64,000 nucleotides of DNA from Tatumella morbirosei (GCF_000757425.2 NZ_JPKR02000002.1:1-64000), one strand, 5' to 3'. Positions 1-8,183 are shown, counted from the first letter of the stretch. Numbers and translations: made by a program. The notes: generated from the letters alone by a model not told the origin.

Positions 1-29
1 GAGCGAAGCGAGTCATCCTGCACGACCAC
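1..29. repeat. tRNA-Lys-derived repeat, copy A (3' end only)
   Basis: The window opens inside a copy of the repeat seen complete at 59-161 and 348-450. Visible are the GAGCGAAGCGAGTCA segment and then TCCTGCACGACC, which is the 3' strand of the T arm and acceptor stem of the tRNA-Lys at 202-277. A TTTTAGAAA stretch follows, resembling the sequence just downstream of the tRNA gene. The rest of the copy lies left of the window. Confidence 0.75.
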
Positions 30-58
30 CAGTTTTAGAAATACGCAGTGATAGTAGA

Positions 59-161
59 CGTGCAGCATGAGAACCTGCTGCAGGTTCGAGTCGAACGCAG
101 TCAGACAACGTTGTTAGCAACGGCCCGCAGGGCGAGCGAAGCGAGTCATCCTGTACGACCC
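59..161. repeat. tRNA-Lys-derived repeat, copy B
   Basis: This 103-bp unit is about 94% identical (six differences counted by eye) to copy C at 348-450. It begins CGTGCAGCATGAG and ends GTCATCCTGTACGACCC, so its ends are nearly inverted repeats. Inside are small hairpins: AACCTG/CAGGTT, TTCGA/TCGAA, CGTTG/CAACG and GCCC/GGGC. GCAGGTTCGA and the final TCCTG(C/T)ACGACCC are the two strands of the T arm plus acceptor 3' end of tRNA-Lys, split by about 60 bp. It lies directly upstream of the intact tRNA-Lys and may be in the same transcript. E. coli tyrT has an analogous arrangement (rtT repeats carrying a tRNA 3' end). Function unknown. Confidence 0.8.
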
Positions 162-201
162 AGCATTTAGAAAGAGTGTCGCAATACAAAAATCCCTTAA
201 G

Positions 202-277
202 GGGTCGTTAGCTCAGTTGGTAGAGCATTTGACTTTTAATCAATTGGTCGCAGGTTCGAATCCTGCACGACCCACCA
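202..277 (+). tRNA. tRNA-Lys (anticodon TTT)
   Basis: A full 76-nt cloverleaf with encoded CCA. The acceptor stem GGGTCGT pairs with ACGACCC, the D arm is TAGCTCAGTTGGTAGAGCA, the anticodon loop is CTTTTAA with anticodon TTT at 235-237, and the T arm is GCAGGTTCGAATCCTGC. It matches the E. coli lysT family almost base for base. In E. coli this lysine/valine tRNA cluster precedes nadA, pnuC, zitB and aroG; here zitB and aroG follow about 5 kb downstream, so it is probably the last tRNA of the equivalent operon. A terminator follows within 15 bp. Confidence 0.98.
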
Positions 278-289
278 ATTTAGAAAAGA

Positions 290-324
290 GCACCCCGTTG
301 TTATAAACAGCGGCGTGCTTTTTT
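290..324 (+). terminator. Rho-independent terminator of the tRNA-Lys transcript
   Basis: An imperfect stem GCACCCCGTTGT/ACAGCGGCGTGC with a short loop is followed by six T residues at 319-324. It begins 12 bases after the tRNA CCA end, so it should end the tRNA operon transcript before repeat copy C. Confidence 0.85.
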
Positions 325-347
325 CGTTTCAGAGCTCAGAAGCAAAA

Positions 348-450
348 CGTGCAGAATGAGAACCTGCTGCAGGTTCGAGTCGAACGCAGTGAGACAACGT
401 TGTTTACAACGGCCCGAAGGGCGAGCGAAGCGAGTCATCCTGCACGACCC
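348..450. repeat. tRNA-Lys-derived repeat, copy C
   Basis: A second complete 103-bp unit, downstream of the terminator. It begins CGTGCAGAATGAG and ends TCATCCTGCACGACCC, an almost perfect 12-bp terminal inverted repeat. Relative to copy B, the CGTTG(TTAG)CAACG hairpin becomes CGTTGT(TT)ACAACG, so pairing is kept despite the base changes. The final 13 bases equal the 3' end of tRNA-Lys without CCA, followed by a CAGAAAA stretch like that downstream of the tRNA. No ORF covers it. It could be a structured RNA or a mobile palindromic element. Confidence 0.8.
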
Positions 451-1534
451 TCCCATTCAGAAAATACCCCCCGTTTTTGGTTAAAAATAGTTCTGTTCGC
501 TGAAGCAGCATGACTCTGGATAGCTGAACGCTGTCACCCTGTTTAGTCAGAAGGTACGAAGGGCTGATAATATGAATAACCCCTGTGTGCGATCCTCTCA
601 GACGCTGTCAGAGCAATAATAATGTTGCTGGTCCGGGTTATATGGTGATCAAGCACTTCTGTGTCAATGAGTGCGTGGCATGGCTACGGAAACGGGTGCC
701 TTGTTATGTTGAATCTGTGAAACACAGAAGTCTTTCCTGCCTCTTATTAGCCCAGAAGCTCATCGCCAGATAAGTATTCAATTGTAATATTCTTTATATC
801 GTGAAGATTAATCAGAAGAAGACTGCACTGGTTTATGTAAATAGCCTGCTAAGTTTGTAGGGTAAAGGTTAGCTCTGAATTCAAGGAGTTTAAACTTCCG
901 GGGTGAGATTATTTCTAAATAAATCTTAAGCGGAATGTCATTAATTATAGTTTTGAACTTATTAATTATTAAGATTAAATTATGAATGTTAATAAATCAC
1001 CTGCGGTGAATTAAATATTTTTACTGTTTTTCAGGCCAGGAAGATCAGCATCTCTGATATTAAACCGAAATTAAACCATGACGTTTTTTCTCGTGTGAAA
1101 TATCAGGGTTGATACTATTCTTGTACAGAAGGTGATTTCTGTTATTACATGGGTTTTTGAGTGTATTTTTAGTGTAACAATATGATTGTATGTTTTTTTA
1201 GTGGTGGTGATTGGTATGTTACGGTGACGATAGTGATTTGTTCGTAAGAAATTTTTTTTCCGTGAAATAATTAAAAACACATCTGTCAGATTTTTAAAAA
1301 TTGAATAAGATTACCAGGCGTATTTCCAAGGGTGATTTAATGTTCTTTATTACAGTTTGCTATTGGGTGAATGGTTTGCTGTCGTGGAGTGAACGTCGCG
1401 TACATAAAATAGGGGAGAGGTGTTTTCTCTGCCCGGCCAGGTAAAACAATAATTGCAGTAGAATGCAGGCATAACTACACCGGTAGGCCGGATAAATTTT
1501 TTATCTGGCCCTGTGAAGTTTATTTAACAATGAT
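451..1534. other. AT-rich intergenic gap without a supported gene
   Basis: About 1.1 kb between the tRNA/repeat block and the SDR gene. Base composition is clearly richer in A and T than the neighbours, especially 775-1350. Short open frames (for example 585-773 forward and 1071-1280 reverse) have no ribosome-binding site, no recognisable family and unnatural composition. The only structure seen is the REP-like hairpin at 1486-1510. This could be scarred island DNA next to a tRNA gene, but no integrase or att repeat was found. Confidence 0.6.
1486..1510. repeat. REP-like hairpin upstream of the SDR gene
   Basis: GGCCGGATAAA at 1486-1496 can pair with TTTATCTGGCC at 1500-1510, with one G-T pair and a three-base loop. 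The GCCGGAT sequence resembles enterobacterial REP palindromes. It ends about 25 bp before the SDR start codon and could form in its leader. A REP-like role is inference. Confidence 0.45.
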
Positions 1535-2647
1535 ATGGTTATGAAAAAAATATTAATTACAGGTTCTACAGGTTTTCTTGGCGGAGCAGTTGTTGCCAGC
1601 CTTATCAAAAATCATCAGGACAGTCTGTTTCTACTGGTCAGAGCGAACTCAGCAGAAGAGGGCTGCCATCGGGTGCAGGCCAATCTGAAGAATTTTGGGC
1701 TGACTGAATCACAAATAAGGCGTATCACCCCTGCAGATATCATTCCAGGTGATCTTAGCTGTCCTCAGGATTTTATTGAGGATAACCGACTGGATGAAGT
1801 TACCCACGTTATTAATTGTGCTGCGGTAGCTTCGTTTGGTAATAATCCATCCATATGGAAAGTTAATGTCGATGGCACTTTTTTGTTTGCGCAACGGATG
1901 AGCAGGGTTGAAACACTGGAAAAGTTTATCCATGTTGGCACTGCGATGTCATGCGTCCCTCAACCAAATAGTCTTGTCACTGAAAACAGCCTGAATTCTA
2001 CCCGCGAGCAACACGTTGTTGAGTACACCTGGAGTAAAGCAGCCATTGAAAAAAAACTCACGGAGTCTCTGGAAAACTTTCCGTTAGTGATTGCCAGGCC
2101 TTCGATTGTGGTTGGACACTCTGATCATGGTTGTTTACCTTCTGCAAGTATTTTCTGGGTATTCCGGATGGTGCTGATGCTGGGGAAATTTACCTGCGGG
2201 CTGCAGGATCGTATTGATGTTATCCCGGTAGATTATTGTGCCGATGCTTTAGTCATGTTGCTGGATGCTAAAGATGTTGTGAATGAGGTTATACATATTT
2301 CTGCTGGCACTCACAGTAGTGTGACTTTTGCTGAAATTGATCAGGCGATGGCGAAAGCTTCCGGAAAAAAAGCGTTGGGGGTTGATTACCAGAGAGTGTC
2401 TTATGAACAGCTCTCCGCCAGCCGCAAAAGTTTTAAAACAGTATTCGGTCCCTGTAATGAACGGATTGTATTACGCGCCATGAAGTTATACGGACATTTT
2501 TCTGAACTTAATGTTGTGTTTGATAATACAAAACTACTGAATCTTGGTATGCAAAAACCTTCCCGTTTCACTGATTACCTGGATAGATGCGTGATATCTA
2601 CGCAGAACTCGACGATTGCTGATCTGATGCAGGTGGATTTCAAATAA
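1535..2647 (+). CDS. Extended SDR, thioester reductase / fatty acyl-CoA reductase-like (NAD_binding_4)
   Basis: A 370-residue NAD(P)-dependent oxidoreductase of the extended SDR class. The Rossmann motif TGSTGFLGG is at residues 10-18, and the catalytic YxxxK appears as YTWSK near residue 168. The segments HVINCAAVASF and NVDGT are typical of male-sterility/thioester-reductase domains (PF07993). Family members reduce acyl thioesters to aldehydes or alcohols. The usual partner adenylation or carrier domains are absent here, so the substrate is unknown. ATG at 1535 or at 1541 (MKK) could be the start; neither has a strong Shine-Dalgarno. It stands alone between a tRNA locus and repair genes, in sequence somewhat AT-richer than the core, which suggests acquisition. 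Confidence 0.8.
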   Translation: MVMKKILITGSTGFLGGAVVASLIKNHQDSLFLLVRANSAEEGCHRVQANLKNFGLTESQIRRITPADIIPGDLSCPQDFIEDNRLDEVTHVINCAAVASFGNNPSIWKVNVDGTFLFAQRMSRVETLEKFIHVGTAMSCVPQPNSLVTENSLNSTREQHVVEYTWSKAAIEKKLTESLENFPLVIARPSIVVGHSDHGCLPSASIFWVFRMVLMLGKFTCGLQDRIDVIPVDYCADALVMLLDAKDVVNEVIHISAGTHSSVTFAEIDQAMAKASGKKALGVDYQRVSYEQLSASRKSFKTVFGPCNERIVLRAMKLYGHFSELNVVFDNTKLLNLGMQKPSRFTDYLDRCVISTQNSTIADLMQVDFK

Positions 2648-2692
2648 CTCTTCCAGCTCTTTGATTAAAATATGCTATCAGGGATCGTTTCA

Positions 2693-2720
2693 CTGTTACT
2701 GGCGGGTCAGTCAGTAACAG
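2693..2720 (+). terminator. Possible terminator hairpin after the SDR gene
   Basis: CTGTTACTG at 2693-2701 pairs perfectly with CAGTAACAG at 2712-2720 around a ten-base loop, about 45 bp after the SDR stop. Only a short AGTTTATT follows, so it is a weak candidate intrinsic terminator. Confidence 0.45.
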
Positions 2721-2905
2721 AGTTTATTGCTGGCTAAAAAAGCAGCTCTGGTATTCAGTCAGCGTTGTTATCCCCCCGGACTCATTTTGGTTGTTGTGGC
2801 TGACAGTTATATGGGCGAATCATGAATTTTCTTCAAACTCCATTTATCAAAAGAGCATGAACCGTAATCAGTCATTTCACAGGGGGAAGGTCTGGTTGTT
2901 GCAGA

Positions 2906-4360
2906 TTATTGTGTTCCCAGTGAGCGCCATAGCAGCATAACAGCATAGCTGCGCCACGGGCGCCATGGTTGTGACAACTCTTCGGCCTGCCGGGCGGTGA
3001 CGCCACCTAATGCTTTTCGTATTGCAATATCTTCTTTCGGAAATGCGTCTGTCCATGAAAATGCACGCATCACAATATAGTGTGCGGTCCACGGACCTAT
3101 GCCCGGCAGGCTGGTCAGGGAGTCCAACAGGTGCTGGTGGTCGATAGTATATTTTTCACTGAATAGTCCCCCACGGCAGGCTTCTGCCAGCGCGAGAATA
3201 GCTCTGATCCGACTACCCACGATTCCCAGAGAGCCAATGTCATCCGCGACGGCGTCACTAAAATTCTCTGGTCGCGGCGACAAGCGACTCAGTTCCGGAA
3301 ACGGGGTGGTAACTGGCTGACCAAATCTGCGGGCCAGCCTGCTGCTCAGAGTGGTCGCTGCCGCGACAGTGACTTGCTGCCCAAGAATCGCCCTCAGTGC
3401 CAGCTCAAAGCTATCAAAGCAACCCGGGACTCTTTCCCCGGGATAAGCCTCTACCAGAGGTGCCAGTCTGGAGTCAGTTGCCAGTTGTGCTGCAATCAAA
3501 TCTGGCTGGCAATTTAGGTCAAACAGTTGTCGCAGCCTCTGCAGTAGCAAAGGCAGTACCGGCGCCAGAGAATGACTGAATTCTACCTCAAGGCAGGATT
3601 GTTGAGGATGCTGACCCACTCGGATCCATCCTGAATATTCGCCGATAGCTACCGTTCGCAGGTAATGGCCATTATCGATCCACTCAACTTCTTTAATGCG
3701 TCTTTTTTCAAGAAATCGTAACAGAGCCGCCCAGTCAAAAGGAGGCCGATAAAACAACCTGACACAGGAAGTATCAGCGAAGCCGGTTGAAGGTTGCTGC
3801 GGCGCATTCTTTCTGAATGCCCCAGGAGATAAATGATACTGTTGCAGAAATACTGCATTAAACTGACGAATGCTGCCGAATCCACTGGCAAAAGCGATAC
3901 TGGTGACCGGCAATTGGGTCTCACTAAGTAACTGGCGCGCCAGTCTCAGTCGTCTGCTCTGGCGAAGTTCGCCCGGGGTAACCCCTAACTGCTGGCTGAT
4001 TATACGGCGTAGCTGGCGTTCACTGAGAGAAAACTGGCTGGCAATGGTCGCAATCCGGAAGTGTTGCTCCAATAATCCGGCTTCAACGGCATCGATTAAT
4101 TGCTGACATAAAACGCCAGACTGGTCTATAGGCGCATGGCCCGGGGCCAGCTCCGGACGGCAACGCAGGCATGGGCGATAGCCCGCTTTTTCTGCCTGTT
4201 CGGCATAACGAAAAAACTGACAATTCTTGCGCAGCGGTGTTCTCGCCGGACAGACCGGGCGGCAGTAGATTCCGGTTGAGCGTACCGCGGTAAAAAACAG
4301 ACCGTCAAATCGTCTGTCTCGACTTACCAGCGCCTGGTAAGCACTCTTCTCATCAGTCAT
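2906..4360 (-). CDS. Ada-sensor / AraC / AlkA fusion: DNA-3-methyladenine glycosylase 2
   Basis: A 484-residue fusion for alkylation repair. Residues 1-75 form an Ada Zn-binding domain with Cys33, Cys37, Cys64 and Cys67; Cys33 in GIYCRPVCPAR matches the methyl-accepting Cys38 of E. coli Ada. Residues 85-190 are an AraC-type double helix-turn-helix (SLSERQLRRI, SGFGSIRQFNAVF). From about 200 to the end is AlkA: N-terminal domain, then HhH-GPD with LPGIGPWTAHYIVMRAF and the catalytic Asp in FPKEDIAIRKALG. It should excise 3-methyladenine and also act as a methyl-sensing regulator. The C-terminal methyltransferase of E. coli Ada is missing but is encoded divergently at 4521-5006. Homologous AdaA-AlkA fusions are known in other bacteria. 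Confidence 0.93.
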   Translation of the reverse strand: MTDEKSAYQALVSRDRRFDGLFFTAVRSTGIYCRPVCPARTPLRKNCQFFRYAEQAEKAGYRPCLRCRPELAPGHAPIDQSGVLCQQLIDAVEAGLLEQHFRIATIASQFSLSERQLRRIISQQLGVTPGELRQSRRLRLARQLLSETQLPVTSIAFASGFGSIRQFNAVFLQQYHLSPGAFRKNAPQQPSTGFADTSCVRLFYRPPFDWAALLRFLEKRRIKEVEWIDNGHYLRTVAIGEYSGWIRVGQHPQQSCLEVEFSHSLAPVLPLLLQRLRQLFDLNCQPDLIAAQLATDSRLAPLVEAYPGERVPGCFDSFELALRAILGQQVTVAAATTLSSRLARRFGQPVTTPFPELSRLSPRPENFSDAVADDIGSLGIVGSRIRAILALAEACRGGLFSEKYTIDHQHLLDSLTSLPGIGPWTAHYIVMRAFSWTDAFPKEDIAIRKALGGVTARQAEELSQPWRPWRSYAVMLLWRSLGTQ

Positions 4361-4409
4361 AAGTCTCTCCCTTGAAACCTGATAAGTATAGAGCTGATTG
4401 CGTCAGTTA

Positions 4410-4462
4410 CTGGCGGTATTCGGACATCAAAACAAAATAGACTGATGTCCGAAAACCGCCAG
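4410..4462. repeat. Large inverted repeat between ada-alkA and the MGMT gene
   Basis: Two 20-bp arms (4410-4429 and 4443-4462) are inverted copies with a single mismatch; the left begins CTGGCGGT and the right ends ACCGCCAG, with TGATGTCCGAA in the right arm. A 13-base AT-rich spacer separates them. The repeat lies in the 160-bp divergent promoter region about 50 bp from each start codon. It could be an operator for the AraC-type regulator or a pair of REP elements. No T-run follows, so a terminator is unlikely. Confidence 0.75.
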
Positions 4463-4520
4463 CGTATGCCCGAAACAGTGGCATAATAGGTTATCTGATT
4501 AAGTCACCGGAGCTCACTTC

Positions 4521-5006
4521 ATGTACCGTTATAAACTATTGCTAACCCCGGTAGGAGAACTGACATTGATTGCCGGAGGTCAGGGGCTGGCGGCTGTGGC
4601 ATGGGAAAATGAACGCCCGGCGCGTATCAGGGCCAGCGCTGAGCTAATGTCTCCGAATCATCCGTTACTGCGACAAGCAGCGGAACAACTCACCGAATAT
4701 TTTGCCGGAGAAAGGCTGCGGTTTGAATTGCCTTTGCAGCCGGAGGGGACTGATTTTCAGTTGCAGGTCTGGCAGGCTCTTGCAGAAATACCTTACGGCG
4801 AAACCCGCAGCTATCGTGATATCGCCATCCGTATTGGTCGTCCGAAAGCGGTCAGGGCAGTCGGGGCTGCGAACGGGAGAAATCCTTTGTCGATTATTGT
4901 TCCGTGCCACCGGGTTATTGGAACTAATGGCAGCCTGACAGGTTTTGCCGGCGGTCTGCGGGTTAAACAACAGTTACTGGAACTGGAAGGGATTTATCCC
5001 GGTTAA
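4521..5006 (+). CDS. Methylated-DNA--[protein]-cysteine S-methyltransferase (MGMT/Ogt family)
   Basis: A 161-residue suicide methyltransferase that takes methyl groups from O6-methylguanine or O4-methylthymine. The active site IVPCHRVIG is near residue 131, followed by GSLTGFAGGL; the DNA-binding helix RAVGAANGRNP precedes it. Length fits Ogt or the C-terminal half of Ada. GGAG eight bases upstream supports the ATG. It diverges from the Ada-AlkA fusion, so the two together supply the activities of E. coli Ada plus AlkA. The E. coli ogt gene lies elsewhere, so this may be a second MGMT; the symbol is left open. Confidence 0.92.
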   Translation: MYRYKLLLTPVGELTLIAGGQGLAAVAWENERPARIRASAELMSPNHPLLRQAAEQLTEYFAGERLRFELPLQPEGTDFQLQVWQALAEIPYGETRSYRDIAIRIGRPKAVRAVGAANGRNPLSIIVPCHRVIGTNGSLTGFAGGLRVKQQLLELEGIYPG

Positions 5007-5046
5007 ATAACCTGTTTCAGAGGTTATTCCGGCAGTCACCTGCCGG
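5006..5046. terminator. Paired hairpins between convergent MGMT gene and zitB
   Basis: Two adjacent perfect hairpins: AATAACCT/AGGTTATT (5006-5028) and CCGGCAG/CTGCCGG with a TCAC loop (5029-5046). They fill the 48-bp convergent gap, so a bidirectional terminator role is plausible, though neither side has a clear T-run. Confidence 0.5.
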
Positions 5047-5054
5047 TATTGAGG

Positions 5055-6041
5055 TCAGTGGTCGTGGCTGTCTTTTTGTGCCTCATGTGTATGTGCCCGA
5101 TGAGAATGCGTTGAATGAGAGTGCGTTGAATGCGTCTCTGTGCGATGCATCAACAGGCATTCCATTTGCGGGCAGGGTTGGTATTCTATCTGCACTGTGG
5201 CATGATCTATCGAGTAATGATTCTGTAACCACTGGTGAATACGTTGCAACAGCAGGTCATGCTGATAATTAGGGATGACCTGAGCATGCAGGGTCAGTAT
5301 ATTCTGTTCCCCTACCTGCCAGAAATGCACATGGTGGACATGGCGTACTTCAGCAATATTCAGCGTCAGTTGCCTGGCCAGTTTATTCACATCGATTTCT
5401 GTGGGAGCACTTTCCAGCAGTTCCCGTGAACTTTGCCGCAACAGTTGCCAGGCGCTGCGGACTATCAACAGTGATACCAGTACAGACAGGATCGGATCAA
5501 ACGGCGTCCATCCGGTCCAAATAATTAACAGCGCTGCGATAATTGCCCCGACCGATCCCAGCAGGTCTCCCATTACATGAAGTGCCGCACTCCGCACGTT
5601 CATATTCTGCTCTCCGTCGCCCTGGCGCAGCAGGAAAAAACAGAGAATATTCGCCAGTAAACCGGCCACCGCGATGGCTATCATCAGCCACCCTGAGACT
5701 GGAGCAGGGGAGAAAAAGCGCATGATTGCCTCCCGGACAATCAGCACCGTAATCACCAGTAAAGCCAGCGCATTGACGAATGCAGACAGCGTGGTCAGCC
5801 GTAACATGCCATAAGTCTGATGCGCAGAGGCTTTGCGTTGCGCAAAATGTGTAGCGAGCAAAGAGAGTAGTAATGCTCCGGCATCGGTCAACATATGTCC
5901 TGCGTCGGCCAGTAATGCCAGAGATCCTGATAACCAACCACCAATCACTTCAATCAGCATAAAAATCACAGTGACAATAAAAGCCGCAAATAGCCTGGAG
6001 CGGTTTAGGTTGCTCTGTGTGTGGGGATGAGTATGGGCCAT
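5055..6041 (-). CDS. zitB: Zinc transporter ZitB (cation diffusion facilitator)
   Basis: A 328-residue CDF-family inner-membrane antiporter that exports Zn2+ for protons. Six hydrophobic segments span roughly residues 15-205. The metal sites HMLTD (TM2) and HVMGD (TM5) carry the family's paired His/Asp residues. A cytoplasmic domain follows, then a His-rich tail from about residue 300 made of repeated [14 protein letters not shown] units, encoded by short DNA repeats at 5070-5140. The N-terminus also has HTHPH. The position before aroG matches E. coli. Transcription is monocistronic by layout. Confidence 0.95.
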   Translation of the reverse strand: MAHTHPHTQSNLNRSRLFAAFIVTVIFMLIEVIGGWLSGSLALLADAGHMLTDAGALLLSLLATHFAQRKASAHQTYGMLRLTTLSAFVNALALLVITVLIVREAIMRFFSPAPVSGWLMIAIAVAGLLANILCFFLLRQGDGEQNMNVRSAALHVMGDLLGSVGAIIAALLIIWTGWTPFDPILSVLVSLLIVRSAWQLLRQSSRELLESAPTEIDVNKLARQLTLNIAEVRHVHHVHFWQVGEQNILTLHAQVIPNYQHDLLLQRIHQWLQNHYSIDHATVQIEYQPCPQMECLLMHRTETHSTHSHSTHSHRAHTHEAQKDSHDH

Positions 6042-6314
6042 AGCTGCGGGGTCCTGAAATTATTTTAGGATGTTAGTTAAACAGCTACCGTAATCCGGTG
6101 ACTGAGGTGTTGTTGGACTTCAGTATGGCATAAGCCTGCAGGGAGTAAAAAACTGCGCAATTTTTTAGTCGAAAATATTTCTTTTCTCTGGGAGCAAATT
6201 AACAGACAGTGGTGATTATCCGGGCAAAATTGTCCTGTTGAAGCTGATTTACTCCTCTGGTACAGCAAGTTAGAGTACAGGGGACCATGTTGACTTATTT
6301 TTAACGGAAGTATT

Positions 6315-7370
6315 ATGAACTATCAGAATGACGACTTAAGGATCAGAGATATTAAAGAGCTGCTGCCTCCGGTAGCCCTGTTGGAGAAATTTCCGGCTAC
6401 CGCGGAAGCTGCCTCGACAGTATATCGTTGCCGCGAGGCGATTCAGAATATATTACAAGGACAGGATGATCGTTTGCTGGTAGTCATTGGACCGTGCTCA
6501 ATCCATGATCCGAAAGCGGCTCTTGAATATGCCGGACGTTTATTGTCACTGCGTAACGAATTGGCTGCCGACCTGGAAATTGTTATGCGGGTCTATTTTG
6601 AGAAGCCACGCACTACGGTTGGCTGGAAGGGGCTTATCAATGACCCGGATATGGATGGCAGTTTCAGAATTAATGATGGTCTGAAAATTGCCCGGAAACT
6701 GCTGCTGGAGATCAATGACAGTGGATTGCCAGCCGCAGGAGAGTTTTTGGATATGATTACTCCACAGTATCTGGCCGATATGATGAGTTGGGGAGCGATT
6801 GGTGCCCGTACTACTGAATCGCAGGTTCACCGCGAACTGGCTTCAGGCTTGTCCTGCCCGGTGGGTTTTAAAAATGGGACCGACGGTACAATTAAGGTCG
6901 CTATCGATGCTATCAATGCCGCTTCAGCCGGACACTGTTTTCTGTCAGTGACCAAATATGGGCATTCGGCGATCGTCGAAACTCAGGGGAATAAAGATTG
7001 CCATATTATTCTGCGTGGCGGAAAAGTTCCGAATTACAGCGCAGGGGATGTTGAATCTGTTCGTCAGGGGCTGGTAAAAGCCGGTCTTAAGCCACAGATT
7101 ATGATCGATTTCAGCCATGCGAATAGTCTGAAGCAGTTTCAAAAGCAGATGGATGTTGCCGATGACGTCGCAGCCCAGATTGCCGGCGGAGATCGTGACA
7201 TCATGGGGGCAATGATCGAAAGTCATCTGGTAGAAGGAAATCAGAATCCGGACAGCGGTAAACCACTGGTTTATGGCCAGAGTGTGACTGATGCCTGTAT
7301 TGGCTGGGAATCCACCGAAAAGGTGCTGAAACAGCTGGCATCCGCCGTACGTGAACGGCGTCAGAAGTAA
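6315..7370 (+). CDS. aroG: 3-deoxy-7-phosphoheptulonate synthase, AroG (Phe-sensitive type)
   Basis: The 351-residue first enzyme of the shikimate pathway, condensing phosphoenolpyruvate and erythrose 4-phosphate to DAHP. The N-terminal MNYQNDDLRIRDIKELLPP and the core VVIGPCSIHDP, TTVGWKGL and IDFSHANSLKQ are characteristic of class I AroG. Length equals E. coli AroG. CGGAAG just upstream supports the ATG. Gene order zitB-aroG-gpmA is as in E. coli. I looked for a TyrR box in the 270-bp upstream gap and found none convincing. Confidence 0.98.
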   Translation: MNYQNDDLRIRDIKELLPPVALLEKFPATAEAASTVYRCREAIQNILQGQDDRLLVVIGPCSIHDPKAALEYAGRLLSLRNELAADLEIVMRVYFEKPRTTVGWKGLINDPDMDGSFRINDGLKIARKLLLEINDSGLPAAGEFLDMITPQYLADMMSWGAIGARTTESQVHRELASGLSCPVGFKNGTDGTIKVAIDAINAASAGHCFLSVTKYGHSAIVETQGNKDCHIILRGGKVPNYSAGDVESVRQGLVKAGLKPQIMIDFSHANSLKQFQKQMDVADDVAAQIAGGDRDIMGAMIESHLVEGNQNPDSGKPLVYGQSVTDACIGWESTEKVLKQLASAVRERRQK

Positions 7371-7371
7371 A

Positions 7372-7402
7372 GAAAAAAACGGCCGGGTATTTATCCCGGC
7401 CG
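7372..7402 (-). terminator. gpmA terminator (convergent with aroG)
   Basis: A perfect stem CGGCCGGG/CCCGGCCG with a short loop lies between the convergent aroG and gpmA genes. Read on the minus strand it is followed by seven T residues (A-run at 7373-7379 on the plus strand). It therefore fits gpmA best but may also stop aroG transcripts. Confidence 0.85.
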
Positions 7403-7430
7403 CGGATCGCTAACTGATATCAGTCGCGGA

Positions 7431-8183
7431 TTACTTCGCTTTACCCTGATTCGCGACGGCAGCGGCTTTAGCTGCAATTTCGTCGGCATTCCCCAGGTAG
7501 TAGTGTTTCAGTGGTTTGAAGTTTTCATCAAACTCGTACACCAGTGGAACCCCGGTAGGGATGTTCAATTCCAGGATTTCATCTTCAGACATATTGTCCA
7601 GATATTTGATCAGTGCCCGCAGAGAGTTACCGTGCGCTGCAATAATCACTTTCTCACCACTTTTAATGCGCGGCAGAATGGATTGTTCCCAGAATGGGAT
7701 AACGCGCTCAATAGTCAGAGCCAGGCTTTCTGTGGTCGGTAACTGTTCAGCGGTCAGTGAAGCATAACGCGGGTCATGGCCAGGGAAACGTTCATCACTG
7801 CGTTCCAGTTCCGGTGGAGTCACGGCGAAACCACGGCGCCACTGTTTCACCTGCTCATCACCGTATTTTTCTGCGGTTTCTGCTTTGTTCAGGCCTTGCA
7901 GAGCACCGTAATGACGTTCGTTCAGACGCCAGGATTTTTCAACCGGCAGCCACACCTGATCGAGTTCATCCAGCACATTCCAAAGAGTGTGGATAGCACG
8001 CTTCAGCACCGATGTGTAAGCAAAGTCAAAGCTAAAACCTTCATCTTTCAGTAACTTCCCTGCGGCTTTTGCTTCTCCGCGGCCCTTTTCAGACAGGTCC
8101 ACATCGTACCAGCCGGTAAAGCGGTTTTCCTGATTCCACTGGCTTTCGCCGTGACGTACCAGAACAAGCTTGGTTACTGCCAT
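7431..8183 (-). CDS. gpmA: 2,3-bisphosphoglycerate-dependent phosphoglycerate mutase
   Basis: A 250-residue glycolytic enzyme interconverting 3- and 2-phosphoglycerate. The phosphohistidine motif [10 protein letters not shown] is at the N-terminus; [12 protein letters not shown] and the second His in [10 protein letters not shown] are present. Length matches E. coli GpmA. AAGGAG is 7 bases upstream of the ATG on the minus strand. It converges on aroG and lies downstream of galM but with its own 150-bp leader, so it is probably transcribed independently. Confidence 0.98.
   Translation of the reverse strand: MAVTKLVLVRHGESQWNQENRFTGWYDVDLSEKGRGEAKAAGKLLKDEGFSFDFAYTSVLKRAIHTLWNVLDELDQVWLPVEKSWRLNERHYGALQGLNKAETAEKYGDEQVKQWRRGFAVTPPELERSDERFPGHDPRYASLTAEQLPTTESLALTIERVIPFWEQSILPRIKSGEKVIIAAHGNSLRALIKYLDNMSEDEILELNIPTGVPLVYEFDENFKPLKHYYLGNADEIAAKAAAVANQGKAK

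Noticed and set aside
585-773. Open frame of 62 codons in the AT-rich gap
   Set aside because: No ribosome-binding site, no recognisable family, and composition follows the surrounding non-coding DNA.
1071-1280. Reverse open frame of 69 codons
   Set aside because: Lies in strongly AT-rich sequence, basic low-complexity product, no start signal or family.
6042-6314. Possible TyrR box upstream of aroG
   Set aside because: No TGTAAA-N6-TTTACA type site was found in the gap; regulation by TyrR cannot be supported from the sequence.
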